The notes: generated by a model from the letters alone, not told the origin. Counted from the stretch's first letter, positions 7,729 through 16,894 are shown. The stretch: DNA of 64,000 nt from Mycobacterium nebraskense (GCF_002102255.1 NZ_LQPH01000153.1:93276-157275), one strand, 5' to 3'. Numbers and translations: made by a program.

Positions 7729-7899
7729 CTGGAGCGCAGGCGAATTGGCGCCGCCTGCGGACAGCTGGCCGCCGAAGGCGGGTAGCTGGAGCGCAGGCGA
7801 ATTGGCGGGGCGTGCGGACAGCTGGCCGCCGAAGGCGGGTAGCTGGAGCGCAGGCGAATTGGCGGGGCCTGCGGACAGGTGGCCGCCGAAGGCGGGTAG
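7691..7899 (+). repeat. 57-bp tandem repeat (3.7 copies), candidate VNTR locus
   Basis: Units start at 7691, 7748, 7805 and 7862, the last truncated after 38 bases. Each begins GCGCCGCCTGCGGACAGCTG (the third and fourth vary to GCGGGG) and contains a CCGCC-GAA-GGCGG hairpin and an in-frame TAG. The first unit overlaps the end of rlmN, so the repeat seems to have arisen by duplication of the gene's 3' end. The period is 19 codons and each copy carries a stop, so copy-number changes would leave RlmN unaltered. The length resembles mycobacterial MIRU/VNTR units. Confidence 0.9.
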
Positions 7900-7980
7900 G
7901 GGTGATGAACCGGGCGAGGGGCTGTCGCGTCGAGTAGGACATAACTCCAGCAAAAGAGCTCCAGCAAGAAAGGGTGTGCC

Positions 7981-8490
7981 ATGAGGAATCGCTTTTCAGC
8001 CGCGAGCAAAGTATTCGCCGCGGCGCTGGTCGCGGTCACGGTGATATTCGGCGTGGGCAACGCATCCCGAGCGCTGGCCGCCGACGACCGTCTGCAATTC
8101 ACCGCTACGACCCTGAGTGGTGCGCCGTTCAATGGCGCCAGCCTGCAGGGCAAGCCCGCGGTGCTGTGGTTCTGGACGCCGTGGTGCCCGTTCTGCAACG
8201 CCGAAGCCCCGGGCGTGAGCCAGGTGGCCGCCGCCAATCCGGGTGTCACCTTCGTCGGCGTCGCGGCCCATTCGGACGTGGCGGCGATGCAGAACTTCGT
8301 CGCCAAGTACAACCTGAACTTCACCAATCTCAACGACACTGACGGCTCGATCTGGGCTCGTTACAACGTCCCCTGGCAGCCCGCTTACGTGTTCTACCGA
8401 GCCGACGGCAGTTCGACCTTCGTGAACAACCCGACCTCGGCGATGTCGCAGCAGGAGCTGTCCGACCGGGTTGCCGCACTGAGGTCCTGA
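7981..8490 (+). CDS. mpt53: Secreted thioredoxin-fold disulfide oxidoreductase MPT53 (DsbE-like)
   Basis: A 169-aa exported protein. Residues 1-36 form a signal peptide ending near ASRALA-AD. The mature part is a thioredoxin fold with active site WTPWCPFCNAEAPG (Cys pair CPFC at about residues 69-72) and a cis-Pro loop (NVPWQPAYVFY). It should oxidise or isomerise disulfides in secreted proteins. Its redox partner is very likely the CcdA-like membrane protein encoded 4 bp downstream. GAAAGGG precedes ATG. A short direct repeat of CTCCAGCAA, two copies 14 bp apart, lies just upstream. Confidence 0.92.
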   Translation: MRNRFSAASKVFAAALVAVTVIFGVGNASRALAADDRLQFTATTLSGAPFNGASLQGKPAVLWFWTPWCPFCNAEAPGVSQVAAANPGVTFVGVAAHSDVAAMQNFVAKYNLNFTNLNDTDGSIWARYNVPWQPAYVFYRADGSSTFVNNPTSAMSQQELSDRVAALRS

Positions 8491-8494
8491 CCCC

Positions 8495-9364
8495 GTGGAT
8501 CAGGGCCTCGTCGGCCTGGCCTTTGCCGCCGGATTGGTGGCAGCGCTGAACCCGTGTGGCTTTGCCATGCTGCCCGCTTACTTGCTGCTGGTGGTGCGCG
8601 GTCAGCAACCCGGTGGGCGACCGGGGGTGTCGTCGGGTCCGGCCGCGGCCGGGCGGGCACTGGCAGCCACCATCGGGATGGCGCTCGGCTTCCTCACCGT
8701 GTTCGGCTCGTTCGGCGCGCTGACCATATCGGCTGCCACGACCGTGCAGCGGTACCTGCCGTATGCCACGGTGATCGTAGGCGTGGTGCTGGTCGTGCTC
8801 GGGGTTTGGCTGCTGTCGGGCCGCGAGCTGTCGGCCCTCACCCCTCGGGGGTTGGGCCCGCGGTGGGCACCCACGGCGCGGCTCAGCTCCATGTACGGGT
8901 ACGGCATCAGCTACGCGATCGCCTCCCTGTCGTGCACCATCGGGCCTTTTCTGGCGGTCACGGCGGCGGGCCTGCGGGGTGGATCGATCGTCACGGCCGT
9001 GTCGATCTACCTCGCCTACATCGCGGGCCTGACCCTGGTCGTCGGTGTACTGGCCGTCGCCGCGGTGACCGCGAGCTCGGCGATGGTCGACCGTCTGCGG
9101 CGCATCCTGCCGTTCGTCAGACGGATCAGTGGCGCGCTGCTGTTGCTGGTCGGTCTGTACGTGGCCTATTACGGCGGCTACGAGCTGCGCGTGTTAGGCG
9201 CGAACGCCGACCCTCAAGACGCGGTGATCACCGCGGCCGGGCGCGTGCAGGGGACGTTGGCGGGCTGGGTGTATCAGCACGGAATATGGCCATGGGCGAC
9301 GGCCCTGCTCGGCTTGGCGGTCGTCGCGATCGGCGGCGCCTGGTACCGACGGGCGCAACGCTAG
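8495..9364 (+). CDS. CcdA-family thiol:disulfide transmembrane transporter
   Basis: A 289-aa integral membrane protein with at least six transmembrane segments. The paired redox cysteines are visible in NPCGFAMLPAY (about residue 21) and SLSCTIGPF (about residue 148), the hallmark of CcdA/DsbD-beta proteins, which carry reducing equivalents from cytoplasmic thioredoxin across the membrane. Coupling with mpt53 (4-bp gap, GTG start) suggests it recharges MPT53. The last 70 residues form an extra C-terminal region ending in a final hydrophobic segment. It corresponds in position to Rv2877c. Confidence 0.88.
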   Translation: MDQGLVGLAFAAGLVAALNPCGFAMLPAYLLLVVRGQQPGGRPGVSSGPAAAGRALAATIGMALGFLTVFGSFGALTISAATTVQRYLPYATVIVGVVLVVLGVWLLSGRELSALTPRGLGPRWAPTARLSSMYGYGISYAIASLSCTIGPFLAVTAAGLRGGSIVTAVSIYLAYIAGLTLVVGVLAVAAVTASSAMVDRLRRILPFVRRISGALLLLVGLYVAYYGGYELRVLGANADPQDAVITAAGRVQGTLAGWVYQHGIWPWATALLGLAVVAIGGAWYRRAQR

Positions 9365-9380
9365 GGCACCCGGGTGGCGG

Positions 9381-9635
9381 CTACCTGATCCAGCCGCGCC
9401 GGCGGCCCCACAGGTCGCGGACCAGGGCGACCAGCACCACCGTGGCGAACCCGATCAGGAACCAGTTCTCGATGTGGCCGACGTGGTTGCCGCGCAGCAT
9501 CGCCAGCAGGAACACGAAGGCGACCAGGCCGGTGATGTGCCAGGTGCGGTGATTGATCCTGCTCCAACCCCACGCCGCCGACGGCACCTCAACGGTGTCG
9601 ACGCCGGTGAACTGTTCCACCTCGGTACTGGCCAC
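9381..9635 (-). CDS. Small membrane protein of unknown function (Rv2876-like)
   Basis: An 84-aa protein with two predicted transmembrane helices (HITGLVAFVFLLAML and FLIGFATVVLVALV) and a basic C-terminal tail (RDLWGRRRGWIR). The N-terminal 35 residues are polar (EQFTGVDTVEVP). GTG at 9635 is chosen because AAAGGGA sits 6 bases upstream; longer frames read into the dxr gene on the other strand. Conserved in position in mycobacteria beside the mpt53/ccdA pair. Function unknown. Confidence 0.75.
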   Translation of the reverse strand: MASTEVEQFTGVDTVEVPSAAWGWSRINHRTWHITGLVAFVFLLAMLRGNHVGHIENWFLIGFATVVLVALVRDLWGRRRGWIR

Positions 9636-9731
9636 GGTGAATCCCTTTCCTCGGTTCTGCAGCGATTCTGGCATACCCGCGGCGGGGTCTCGCGCACCCC
9701 GCATCGTCACCGGGCGGGGCACAATGAGTGG

Positions 9732-10928
9732 GTGACGAACGCGACGCCCGAGGGCCGCCTGCGCGTGCTGGTGCTGGGCAGCACCGGCTCGATCGGCACC
9801 CAGGCGCTGGAGGTGATAGCGGCCCATCCGGACCGCTTCGAGGTGGTCGGCCTGGCCGCGGGGGGCGCGAACCTGGACACCCTGCTGCGGCAGCGCGCCG
9901 AGACCGGGGTCAGCAACATCGCCGTCGCCGACGAGCGCGCGGCGCAAATCGCCGACGTCCCCTACCGCGGCCCCGACGCGGTGACCCGGCTGGTCGAAGA
10001 CACCGAAGCCGACGTCGTCCTCAACGCGCTGGTGGGCGCGCTGGGCCTGCGGCCGACGCTGGCCGCACTGGAGTCGGGCGCACGGCTGGCGCTGGCCAAT
10101 AAGGAATCCCTGGTTGCCGGCGGTCCGCTGGTGGTGCGCGCGGCGCGGCCGGGTCAGATCGTGCCCGTCGACTCCGAACATTCCGCGCTGGCCCAGTGCC
10201 TGCGCGGCGGAGCCCCCGACGAGGTCGCCAAGCTGGTGCTGACCGCCTCCGGCGGGCCGTTTCGCGGCTGGACCGCCGCCCAGCTCGAGGGCGTCACCCC
10301 GGAACAGGCCGGCGCCCACCCGACCTGGTCGATGGGCCCGATGAACACGCTGAACTCGGCCTCGCTGGTCAACAAGGGTCTCGAACTCATCGAAACGCAC
10401 CTGTTGTTCGGCGTCCCCTACGACCGCATCGAGGTCGTCGTGCACCCTCAGTCGATTGTTCACTCAATGGTCACGTTCGTTGACGGCTCGACCGTCGCCC
10501 AGGCCAGCCCCCCGGACATGAAGCTGCCCATCTCGCTGGCCCTGGGCTGGCCGCACCGGGTGCCCGGGGTGGCCGCGTCGTGCGACTTCAGCACCGCCTC
10601 TAGCTGGGAATTCGAACCGCTGGACAGCGAGGTTTTCCCCGCCGTCGAACTGGCCCGGCATGCCGGCCAAGCCGGCGGCTGCATGACCGCCGTGTACAAC
10701 GCGGCCAACGAAGAAGCCGCCGAGGCATTCCTGCAGGGCCGGGTGGGATTCCCGGTCATCGTGAAAACCATCGCCGACGTGCTGCACGCCGCAGACCAAT
10801 GGGCGGTTTCACCCGCTAACGTGGATGAGGTACTAGACGCGCAGCGCTGGGCGCGGGAGCGAGCGCGACGCGCCGTCGCACACGCACGGCCCACCGAGGC
10901 CTCCGTCAACGCCTCCGGAATGGTGTGA
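9732..10928 (+). CDS. dxr: 1-deoxy-D-xylulose 5-phosphate reductoisomerase
   Basis: A 398-aa enzyme converting DXP to MEP with NADPH, the committed step of the non-mevalonate isoprenoid pathway and the target of fosmidomycin. Visible features: the dinucleotide-binding GSTGSIGTQ near the N-terminus, LANKESLVAGG and VDSEHSALAQCL for metal and substrate binding, SGGPFRGW on the flexible loop, and NAANEEA near the end. GTG at 9732 gives a length near the M. tuberculosis protein; the frame is open further upstream but without family similarity. It leads the dxr-rip1-ispG operon, so two MEP-pathway genes flank an intramembrane protease. Confidence 0.95.
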   Translation: MTNATPEGRLRVLVLGSTGSIGTQALEVIAAHPDRFEVVGLAAGGANLDTLLRQRAETGVSNIAVADERAAQIADVPYRGPDAVTRLVEDTEADVVLNALVGALGLRPTLAALESGARLALANKESLVAGGPLVVRAARPGQIVPVDSEHSALAQCLRGGAPDEVAKLVLTASGGPFRGWTAAQLEGVTPEQAGAHPTWSMGPMNTLNSASLVNKGLELIETHLLFGVPYDRIEVVVHPQSIVHSMVTFVDGSTVAQASPPDMKLPISLALGWPHRVPGVAASCDFSTASSWEFEPLDSEVFPAVELARHAGQAGGCMTAVYNAANEEAAEAFLQGRVGFPVIVKTIADVLHAADQWAVSPANVDEVLDAQRWARERARRAVAHARPTEASVNASGMV

Positions 10929-10947
10929 GAAAGGTCCTGCAGCAGAG

Positions 10948-12171
10948 ATGATGTTCGTTATCGGCATTGTGCTGTTCGCCCTTGCCATCCTGATTTCGGT
11001 GGCCTTGCACGAGTGCGGCCACATGTGGGTCGCTCGCGCCACCGGCATGAAGGTCCGTCGCTATTTCGTCGGGTTCGGGCCCACGCTGTGGTCGACGCGG
11101 CGTGGTGAGACCGAGTACGGCCTCAAGGCCGTGCCGCTGGGCGGCTTCTGCGACATCGCCGGAATGACCTCGGTCGAGGAGCTGGCCCCCGACGAAACCG
11201 ACCGCGCGATGTACAAGCAGGCCGCCTGGAAGCGTGTCGCGGTGCTGTTCGCGGGGCCGGCCATGAACTTCGTCATCTGCCTGGTGCTGATCTATGGCAT
11301 CGCACTGGTCTGGGGATTGCCGAACCTGCATCCGCCGACCAGGGCGGTGATCGGCGAAACCGCTTGTGTCGCACCGGAAGTGGCCCCGGGGAAGATCGCG
11401 GACTGCACCGGTCCGGGTCCGGCCGCGGTGGCCGGAATCCGCGCCGGCGACGTCGTGGTCAAGGTCGGCGACACCCCGGTTTCCACGTTCGAGGACATGG
11501 CCGCCGCGATCCGCAAGATGCACGGCACCGTTCCGGTCGTCGTCGAGCGTGGCGGCAAGGACATCACCACCTACGTCGACGTCACGCCCACCCAGCGCTT
11601 CCTGACCAATGGGGCCAATGGGCAGGACGGTCAAGCGGCACCCGCGACGGTCGGCGCCATCGGCGTCGCCGCCGTCAAGCTCGCGCCCGCGCACTATGGG
11701 GTGCTCTCGGCGGTGCCGGCCACCGTCGCGTTCACCGGAGACCTGACCGGCGAGGTGGGCAAGGCGCTGGTCACCATCCCGACCAAGGTGGGTGCGCTGG
11801 TGCACGCCATCGGCGGCGGTCAGCGCGACCCGCAGACGCCGATGAGCGTGGTGGGGGCCAGCATCATCGGTGGCGACACCGTCGACCATGGGCTGTGGGT
11901 GGCGTTCTGGTTCTTCCTGGCCCAGCTGAACCTCATTCTGGGTGCGATCAACCTGGTGCCGTTGCTGCCGTTCGACGGCGGCCACATCGCCATCGCGGTG
12001 TTCGAAAAGATCCGCAACCTCGTCCGGTCGGCCCGCGGCATGGTCGCGGCCGCACCGGTGAACTACCTCAAGCTGATGCCCGCCACCTACGTGGTGTTGG
12101 TGTTCGTGGTCGGGTACATGTTGCTGACCGTGACCGCAGATCTGGTCAATCCGATCAGGCTCTTCCAATAG
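10948..12171 (+). CDS. rip1: Site-2 intramembrane metalloprotease Rip1 (RseP family)
   Basis: A 407-aa polytopic zinc protease that cleaves membrane-embedded anti-sigma factors. The HECGH zinc motif is at residues 21-25 in the first transmembrane helix. A periplasmic PDZ domain follows (GIRAGDVVVKVGDTPVSTF), and the second metal-binding motif is in LLPFDGGHIAIAV near the C-terminal membrane segments. In M. tuberculosis Rip1 (Rv2869c) regulates cell-envelope lipid and sigma-factor pathways. The gene lies 19 bp after dxr and 17 bp before ispG. Confidence 0.94.
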   Translation: MMFVIGIVLFALAILISVALHECGHMWVARATGMKVRRYFVGFGPTLWSTRRGETEYGLKAVPLGGFCDIAGMTSVEELAPDETDRAMYKQAAWKRVAVLFAGPAMNFVICLVLIYGIALVWGLPNLHPPTRAVIGETACVAPEVAPGKIADCTGPGPAAVAGIRAGDVVVKVGDTPVSTFEDMAAAIRKMHGTVPVVVERGGKDITTYVDVTPTQRFLTNGANGQDGQAAPATVGAIGVAAVKLAPAHYGVLSAVPATVAFTGDLTGEVGKALVTIPTKVGALVHAIGGGQRDPQTPMSVVGASIIGGDTVDHGLWVAFWFFLAQLNLILGAINLVPLLPFDGGHIAIAVFEKIRNLVRSARGMVAAAPVNYLKLMPATYVVLVFVVGYMLLTVTADLVNPIRLFQ

Positions 12172-12188
12172 TTGAAGGAATTAGAACA

Positions 12189-13367
12189 TTGACCATTGGC
12201 CTGGGCATGCCGGACGCTCCGGCGCCCACGCTCGCCCCCCGGCGCAAAACACGCCAACTGATGGTCCGCGACGTCGGGGTGGGCAGCGACTATCGGATTT
12301 CGGTGCAGTCGATGTGCACCACCAAAACCCATGACGTCAACACGACGCTGCAGCAGATCGCGGAACTGACCGCCGCCGGCTGCGACATCGTGCGGGTGGC
12401 CTGCCCGCGCCAGGAGGACGCCGACGCGCTGGCCGAGATCGCCCGGCACAGCCAGATCCCGGTGATCGCCGACATCCACTTCCAGCCGAAGTACATCTTC
12501 GCCGCCATCGACGCCGGATGCGCCGCGGTGCGGGTAAACCCCGGCAACATCAAGGAATTCGACGGCCGGGTCGGCGAGGTCGCCAAGGCCGCCGCCGCGG
12601 CCGGCATCCCGATCCGCATCGGCGTCAACGCCGGCTCGCTGGACAAGCGCTTCATGGAGAAGTACGGCAAGGCCACCCCCGAGGCGCTGGTCGAGTCCGC
12701 GCTGTGGGAGGCCTCGCTGTTCGAGGACCACGGGTTCGGTGACATCAAGATCAGCGTCAAGCACAACGACCCCGTCGTGATGGTCGCCGCCTACGAGCAG
12801 CTGGCCGCCCAGTGCGACTATCCGCTGCACCTCGGCGTGACCGAGGCCGGGCCGGCCTTCCAGGGCACCATCAAGTCCGCGGTGGCCTTCGGCGCGTTGC
12901 TGTCGCGGGGGATCGGCGACACCATCCGGGTGTCGTTGTCCGCGCCGCCGGTCGAAGAGGTCAAGGTCGGCACCCAGATTCTCGAGTCGCTGAACCTGCG
13001 GCCGCGCGGGCTGGAGATCGTGTCGTGCCCGTCCTGCGGTCGCGCGCAGGTCGACGTCTACACCCTGGCCAACGAGGTCACCGCCGGGCTGGACGGCCTC
13101 GACGTGCCGCTGCGGGTCGCCGTGATGGGCTGCGTGGTCAACGGTCCGGGCGAGGCTCGCGAGGCCGACCTGGGCGTCGCGTCCGGAAATGGCAAGGGGC
13201 AGATCTTCGTTCGCGGCGAAGTGATCAAGACCGTGCCGGAAGCCCAGATCGTCGAGACGCTCATCGAGGAGGCTCAGCGATTGGCGGCCGAGATGACCGC
13301 GTCGACGGGGACCGATCACGGTCCTGACACAACATCAAGCGGTTCGCCGATCGTGACCGTAAGCTGA
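12189..13367 (+). CDS. ispG: 4-hydroxy-3-methylbut-2-enyl diphosphate synthase
   Basis: A 392-aa [4Fe-4S] enzyme of the MEP pathway that reductively opens MEcPP to HMBPP. The TIM-barrel half runs from VQSMCTTKTHDVN to about residue 270. The C-terminal half carries the cluster ligands in VSCPSCGRAQVD and MGCVVNGPGEARE. TTG at 12189 is chosen because the protein then starts TIGLGMPDAPAPTLAPRR, matching the M. tuberculosis N-terminus, and AAGGA is 10 bases upstream. Third gene of the dxr-rip1-ispG operon. Confidence 0.94.
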   Translation: MTIGLGMPDAPAPTLAPRRKTRQLMVRDVGVGSDYRISVQSMCTTKTHDVNTTLQQIAELTAAGCDIVRVACPRQEDADALAEIARHSQIPVIADIHFQPKYIFAAIDAGCAAVRVNPGNIKEFDGRVGEVAKAAAAAGIPIRIGVNAGSLDKRFMEKYGKATPEALVESALWEASLFEDHGFGDIKISVKHNDPVVMVAAYEQLAAQCDYPLHLGVTEAGPAFQGTIKSAVAFGALLSRGIGDTIRVSLSAPPVEEVKVGTQILESLNLRPRGLEIVSCPSCGRAQVDVYTLANEVTAGLDGLDVPLRVAVMGCVVNGPGEAREADLGVASGNGKGQIFVRGEVIKTVPEAQIVETLIEEAQRLAAEMTASTGTDHGPDTTSSGSPIVTVS

Positions 13368-13423
13368 TGGGGGCCGGTTCCCTCTTGCTCGCCCTTTAGT
13401 TCGCACCACAGAGAGTTCGCCAG

Positions 13424-14278
13424 ATGTCGGCTCCGCCCCTCTTCCGCCTTGTCGGTGAGCGACGGGTGTCCGTGGTGCGCGACGCCGCCGCGGTCTGGCG
13501 GGTGTTCGACGAGGATCCCGTCGGGTCGTGCATGGTCGCGGCGCGGGTGGCGGACCACGGCATCGACCCCCACTCCATCGGCGGGGAGCTGTGGACCCTG
13601 CGCGGCGCGGAGGAGTCGCTGTGCTTCGCCGGCGCCAACCTGATCCCGCTGCGCGGCGCCCCGGCGGACATGGACGCCTTCGCCGACGAGGCGATGAGCG
13701 GAACGCGCCGGTGCTCGTCACTGGTCGGCAGGGCCGACCTGGTGATGCGGATGTGGGAGCGGCTCGAGTCTGCCTGGGGCCCGGCCCGTGACGTGCGCGA
13801 GCACCAGCCGCTGCTGGCGCTGTCCAGACATCCCAACTGCGACATCGACCCCGGGGTGCGCCAGGTCCGGCCGGACGAGCTGGACGCCTATCTGGTGGCC
13901 GCCGTGGACATGTTCATCGGCGAGGTGGGCGTGGACCCCCGGCTCGGCGACGGCGGTCGGGGTTATCGGCGGCGCGTGGCCAGCCTCATCGCGGCGGGCC
14001 GCGCGTGGGCCCGCTTCGAGCACGGCCAGGTCGTCTTCAAGGCCGAAGTGGGCTCGCAGTCGCCGGGTGTCGGCCAGATCCAGGGGGTGTGGGTGCACCC
14101 CGAGTGGCGGGGCCTGGGCCTCGGCACCGCCGGCACCGCGACCGTGGCCGCCGTGATCGTCGGGAGCGGGCGCACCGCCAGCCTGTACGTGAACAGCTTC
14201 AACACGGTGGCTCGCGCCGCATACGCCCGAGTCGGCTTCGCCGAGGTGGGCAACTTCGCGACGGTGTTGCTCGACTAG
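13424..14278 (+). CDS. GNAT-family acetyltransferase with N-terminal DUF4081 domain (Rv2867c-like)
   Basis: A 284-aa two-domain protein. Residues 1-115 form the N-terminal domain (LVGERRVSVVRDAAAVWRVF through GRADLVMRMWERLE), and residues 130-284 a GNAT fold with the acetyl-CoA loop in GVWVHPEWRGLGLGTAGTA and a terminal YVNSFNTVARAAYARVGF. The acceptor is not known; M. tuberculosis Rv2867c is at the same place after ispG. It starts 56 bp after ispG, probably in the same transcript. No membrane or signal segments. Confidence 0.85.
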   Translation: MSAPPLFRLVGERRVSVVRDAAAVWRVFDEDPVGSCMVAARVADHGIDPHSIGGELWTLRGAEESLCFAGANLIPLRGAPADMDAFADEAMSGTRRCSSLVGRADLVMRMWERLESAWGPARDVREHQPLLALSRHPNCDIDPGVRQVRPDELDAYLVAAVDMFIGEVGVDPRLGDGGRGYRRRVASLIAAGRAWARFEHGQVVFKAEVGSQSPGVGQIQGVWVHPEWRGLGLGTAGTATVAAVIVGSGRTASLYVNSFNTVARAAYARVGFAEVGNFATVLLD

Positions 14279-14391
14279 CGGGCTAGTCGGGCGCCACTCT
14301 GGTGTGACTCTCGGCGGCGGCGCGTGCATAACGGTTCGGCCACGGTGTGTCTGCGCAGGTGTTGGCTCGGCAGTTCATAACATCAGCAACG

Positions 14392-16209
14392 ATGGTAACT
14401 ACAACAACATGGGCCTCGTCAGCCTCAGGGCTGTTGCTCCTTGCGGCCGTCGCGATGTCCGGCTGCACTCCACGGCCCGACGGCCCCGGTCCGGCGGCCG
14501 AGAAGTTCTTCGGCGCCCTGGCCATCGGCGACACCGCCACCGCTGCCCAACTCAGCGACAACCCCAACGAGGCTCGCGAAGCGCTCAACGCGGCGTGGGC
14601 GGGGCTGCAGGCGAGTCACCTCGACACGCAGATCCTCAATGCCAAGTACGCCGAGGACACCGGCACGGTCGGCTATCGCTTCACCTGGCACCTGCCCAAG
14701 AACCGGACCTGGACCTATGACGGCCAGCTGAAAATGGCGCGCGATGAGGGGCGCTGGGAGGTCCGGTGGACCACCACCGGCCTGCATCCCAAACTCGGCG
14801 AGCATCAGACGTTCGCGTTGCGCGCCGATGCGCCGCGGCGTGCCTCGGTGAACGAACTCGGCGGCAGCGACGTGCTGGTGCCGGGCTACCTGTACCACTA
14901 CACGCTGGACGCCACCCAGGCCGGCTCCGGAGCCGCCCTCAGCGGGACGGCGCACGCGATCGTGGACGTCCTGCACCCCTTCAACGGCACGCTGAACGAC
15001 CCGCAGCTGCTCGCCGAACAGGCGAGCTCGGCCACCCAGCCGGTGGACCTGGTGACGTTGCATCCCGACGACAACGACAAGGTCTTCCCGGCGATCGGCC
15101 GGCTGCCCGGCGTCGTGGTCACCCCCCAGCCCGAGATGCTGCCCACCGACCCGCATTTCGCGCCGGCGGTCATGTCCGAGGTGAAGAAAGCCGTGGCCGA
15201 CCAACTCGACGGCGAGGCGGGCTGGCGGGTGGTCAGCGTTAATCAGAACGGTGTCGAAGTCGAAGTCCTGCACGAGGTGCCGGGTTCACCGGCGCCGTCG
15301 ATCTCGATCACGCTCGACCGGGTGGTGCAAAACGCCGCCCAGCGCGCGGTGGACACCCGCGGCGGCAAAGCCATGATGGTCGTGATCAAGCCGTCGACCG
15401 GGGAGATCCTGGCGATCGCGCAGAACGGGGGCGCCGACGCGGACGGCCTGCTGGCCACCACCGGCCTGTTCCCGCCCGGGTCGACGTTCAAGATGGTGAC
15501 CGCGGGCGCCGCCGTCGACCGCGACATGGCCACCCCCAACACCATGCTGGGCTGCCCGGGCCACATCGACATCGGGCACCGCACCATCCCCAACTACGGT
15601 GGCTTCGACCTCGGGGTGGTGCCGATGTCGCGGGCGTTCGCCAGTTCCTGCAACACCACCTTCGCCGAGCTCAGCAGCAGGATGCCGCCCCGGGGTCTGA
15701 CGCAGGCGGCCACCCGGTACGGGATCGGGCTGGACTATCAGGTGGACGGCATCACCACGGTGACCGGGTCGGTGCCGCCGACGGTAGACCTCGCCGAGCG
15801 CACCGAGGACGGCTTCGGCCAGGGCAAGGTGCTGACCACCCCGTTCGGCATGGCCCTGGTGGCGGCGACCGTCGCGGCCGGCAAGACCCCGACACCGCAG
15901 CTCATCGCGGGCCGGGCGACCGCGGTTCAGGGCGATACCACGCCGATCAGCCCGAAGATGGTGGACGCGCTGCGGCCCATGATGCGGCTGGTGGTGACCA
16001 ACGGGACCGCCAAGGAGATCGCCGGCTGCGGCGCGGTCTACGGGAAGACGGGTGAGGCCGAATTCCCGGGCGGATCGCATTCCTGGTTCGCCGGATACCG
16101 CGGCGATCTGGCGTTCGCCTCGCTGATCGTCGGGGGTGGCAGCTCCGAATACGCGGTTCGGATGACCAAGGTGATGTTCGAATCGCTGCCGCCGGACTTC
16201 CTGGCCTGA
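14392..16209 (+). CDS. Penicillin-binding lipoprotein (class B transpeptidase, Rv2864c-like)
   Basis: A 605-aa lipoprotein transpeptidase acting on peptidoglycan outside the membrane. The N-terminus has a hydrophobic signal and lipobox ending AVAMSGC-TPRPDG. An NTF2-like MecA N-terminal domain follows (EKFFGALAIGDTATAAQLSD), then a dimerisation domain, and the penicillin-binding domain from about residue 310. The catalytic motifs are all present: SxxK in PPGSTFKMV, SxN in ASSCNTTF and KTG in VYGKTGEAE. ATG at 14392 places the signal at the N-terminus; an in-frame codon 15 triplets upstream adds residues without a clear role. It lies alone between the GNAT gene and a DUF1707 gene. Confidence 0.9.
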   Translation: MVTTTTWASSASGLLLLAAVAMSGCTPRPDGPGPAAEKFFGALAIGDTATAAQLSDNPNEAREALNAAWAGLQASHLDTQILNAKYAEDTGTVGYRFTWHLPKNRTWTYDGQLKMARDEGRWEVRWTTTGLHPKLGEHQTFALRADAPRRASVNELGGSDVLVPGYLYHYTLDATQAGSGAALSGTAHAIVDVLHPFNGTLNDPQLLAEQASSATQPVDLVTLHPDDNDKVFPAIGRLPGVVVTPQPEMLPTDPHFAPAVMSEVKKAVADQLDGEAGWRVVSVNQNGVEVEVLHEVPGSPAPSISITLDRVVQNAAQRAVDTRGGKAMMVVIKPSTGEILAIAQNGGADADGLLATTGLFPPGSTFKMVTAGAAVDRDMATPNTMLGCPGHIDIGHRTIPNYGGFDLGVVPMSRAFASSCNTTFAELSSRMPPRGLTQAATRYGIGLDYQVDGITTVTGSVPPTVDLAERTEDGFGQGKVLTTPFGMALVAATVAAGKTPTPQLIAGRATAVQGDTTPISPKMVDALRPMMRLVVTNGTAKEIAGCGAVYGKTGEAEFPGGSHSWFAGYRGDLAFASLIVGGGSSEYAVRMTKVMFESLPPDFLA

Positions 16210-16275
16210 CGCCGGCGGCCCATCCCGGCGGTAAGTTGCGAGGGTAGGCCGAGGGTTCAAGCGTCAGGAAAGGCC

Positions 16276-16860
16276 ATGACTGAGACCGGTGGAGAGATGG
16301 TGGCGTTACGGGTCTCGGACGCCGACCGCAACGGCACGATGCGGCGACTGCACAACGCCGTCGCGCTCGGGCTGATCGATATCGACGAGTTCGAGCAGCG
16401 CTCGTCGCAAGTTTCCTACGCCCGCACTCGGGGAGATCTGGACGGGCTGGTCGGTGACCTGCCCGGTCCGGGCGCGATCGTCACGTCCGCGGCCGACCGG
16501 GTCGAGCTGCGCGGCTGGGCCGGCTCACTGAAACGCCAAGGGGAATGGACGGTGCCCACCCGCCTGGCGCTGGTCCGCCGGCTGGGCTCCATCGAACTCG
16601 ACCTCACCAAGGCCCGGTTCGCGGGCCCGGTGGTGGTCATCGAACTCGACATGCGGTTCGGCTCGGTGGAGATCCGATTGCCCGACGGCGCCAGTGCGTC
16701 GATCGACGACGTGGAGGTCTACGTCGGCAGCGCCAGCGACCGCCGCAAAGACGCGCCCGGCGAAGGGCGGCCGCACGTCGTGTTGACGGGACGGGTGGTG
16801 TGCGGCTCGGTGATCATCCGGGGGCCGCGACGCTCGCTGATCCGCGGCCGCTTCGGCTGA
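16276..16860 (+). CDS. DUF1707 (SHOCT-like) domain protein with LiaF-like C-terminal domain
   Basis: A 194-aa soluble protein. The N-terminal 60 residues match DUF1707: LRVSDADRNGTMRRLHNAVALG then LIDIDEFEQRSSQVSYARTRGDLDGL. Residues 85-194 form a beta-rich domain resembling the cell-wall-active antibiotic response (LiaF) C-terminal domain (GSIELDLTKARF, FGSVEIRLPDGAS, CGSVIIRGPRRS). Members are thought to act in envelope stress sensing, without a defined biochemical role. AGGAAAGG precedes ATG. It lies between the transpeptidase and map on the same strand. Confidence 0.8.
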   Translation: MTETGGEMVALRVSDADRNGTMRRLHNAVALGLIDIDEFEQRSSQVSYARTRGDLDGLVGDLPGPGAIVTSAADRVELRGWAGSLKRQGEWTVPTRLALVRRLGSIELDLTKARFAGPVVVIELDMRFGSVEIRLPDGASASIDDVEVYVGSASDRRKDAPGEGRPHVVLTGRVVCGSVIIRGPRRSLIRGRFG

Positions 16861-16894
16861 CCGCCCGCTGCGCGCCGTGATTAAGCTGTTCGCC

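Noticed and set aside
7691..7899. CRISPR array
   Set aside because: The units are contiguous 57-bp copies with no unique spacers and overlap the end of rlmN; this is a tandem repeat.
7586..7984. A small repetitive protein encoded by the 57-bp array in another frame
   Set aside because: The 19-residue repeat reading is a by-product of the tandem DNA repeat; the frame begins inside rlmN and has no RBS.
12087..13319. A 410-codon minus-strand frame opposite ispG
   Set aside because: Antisense shadow of ispG with low-complexity composition.
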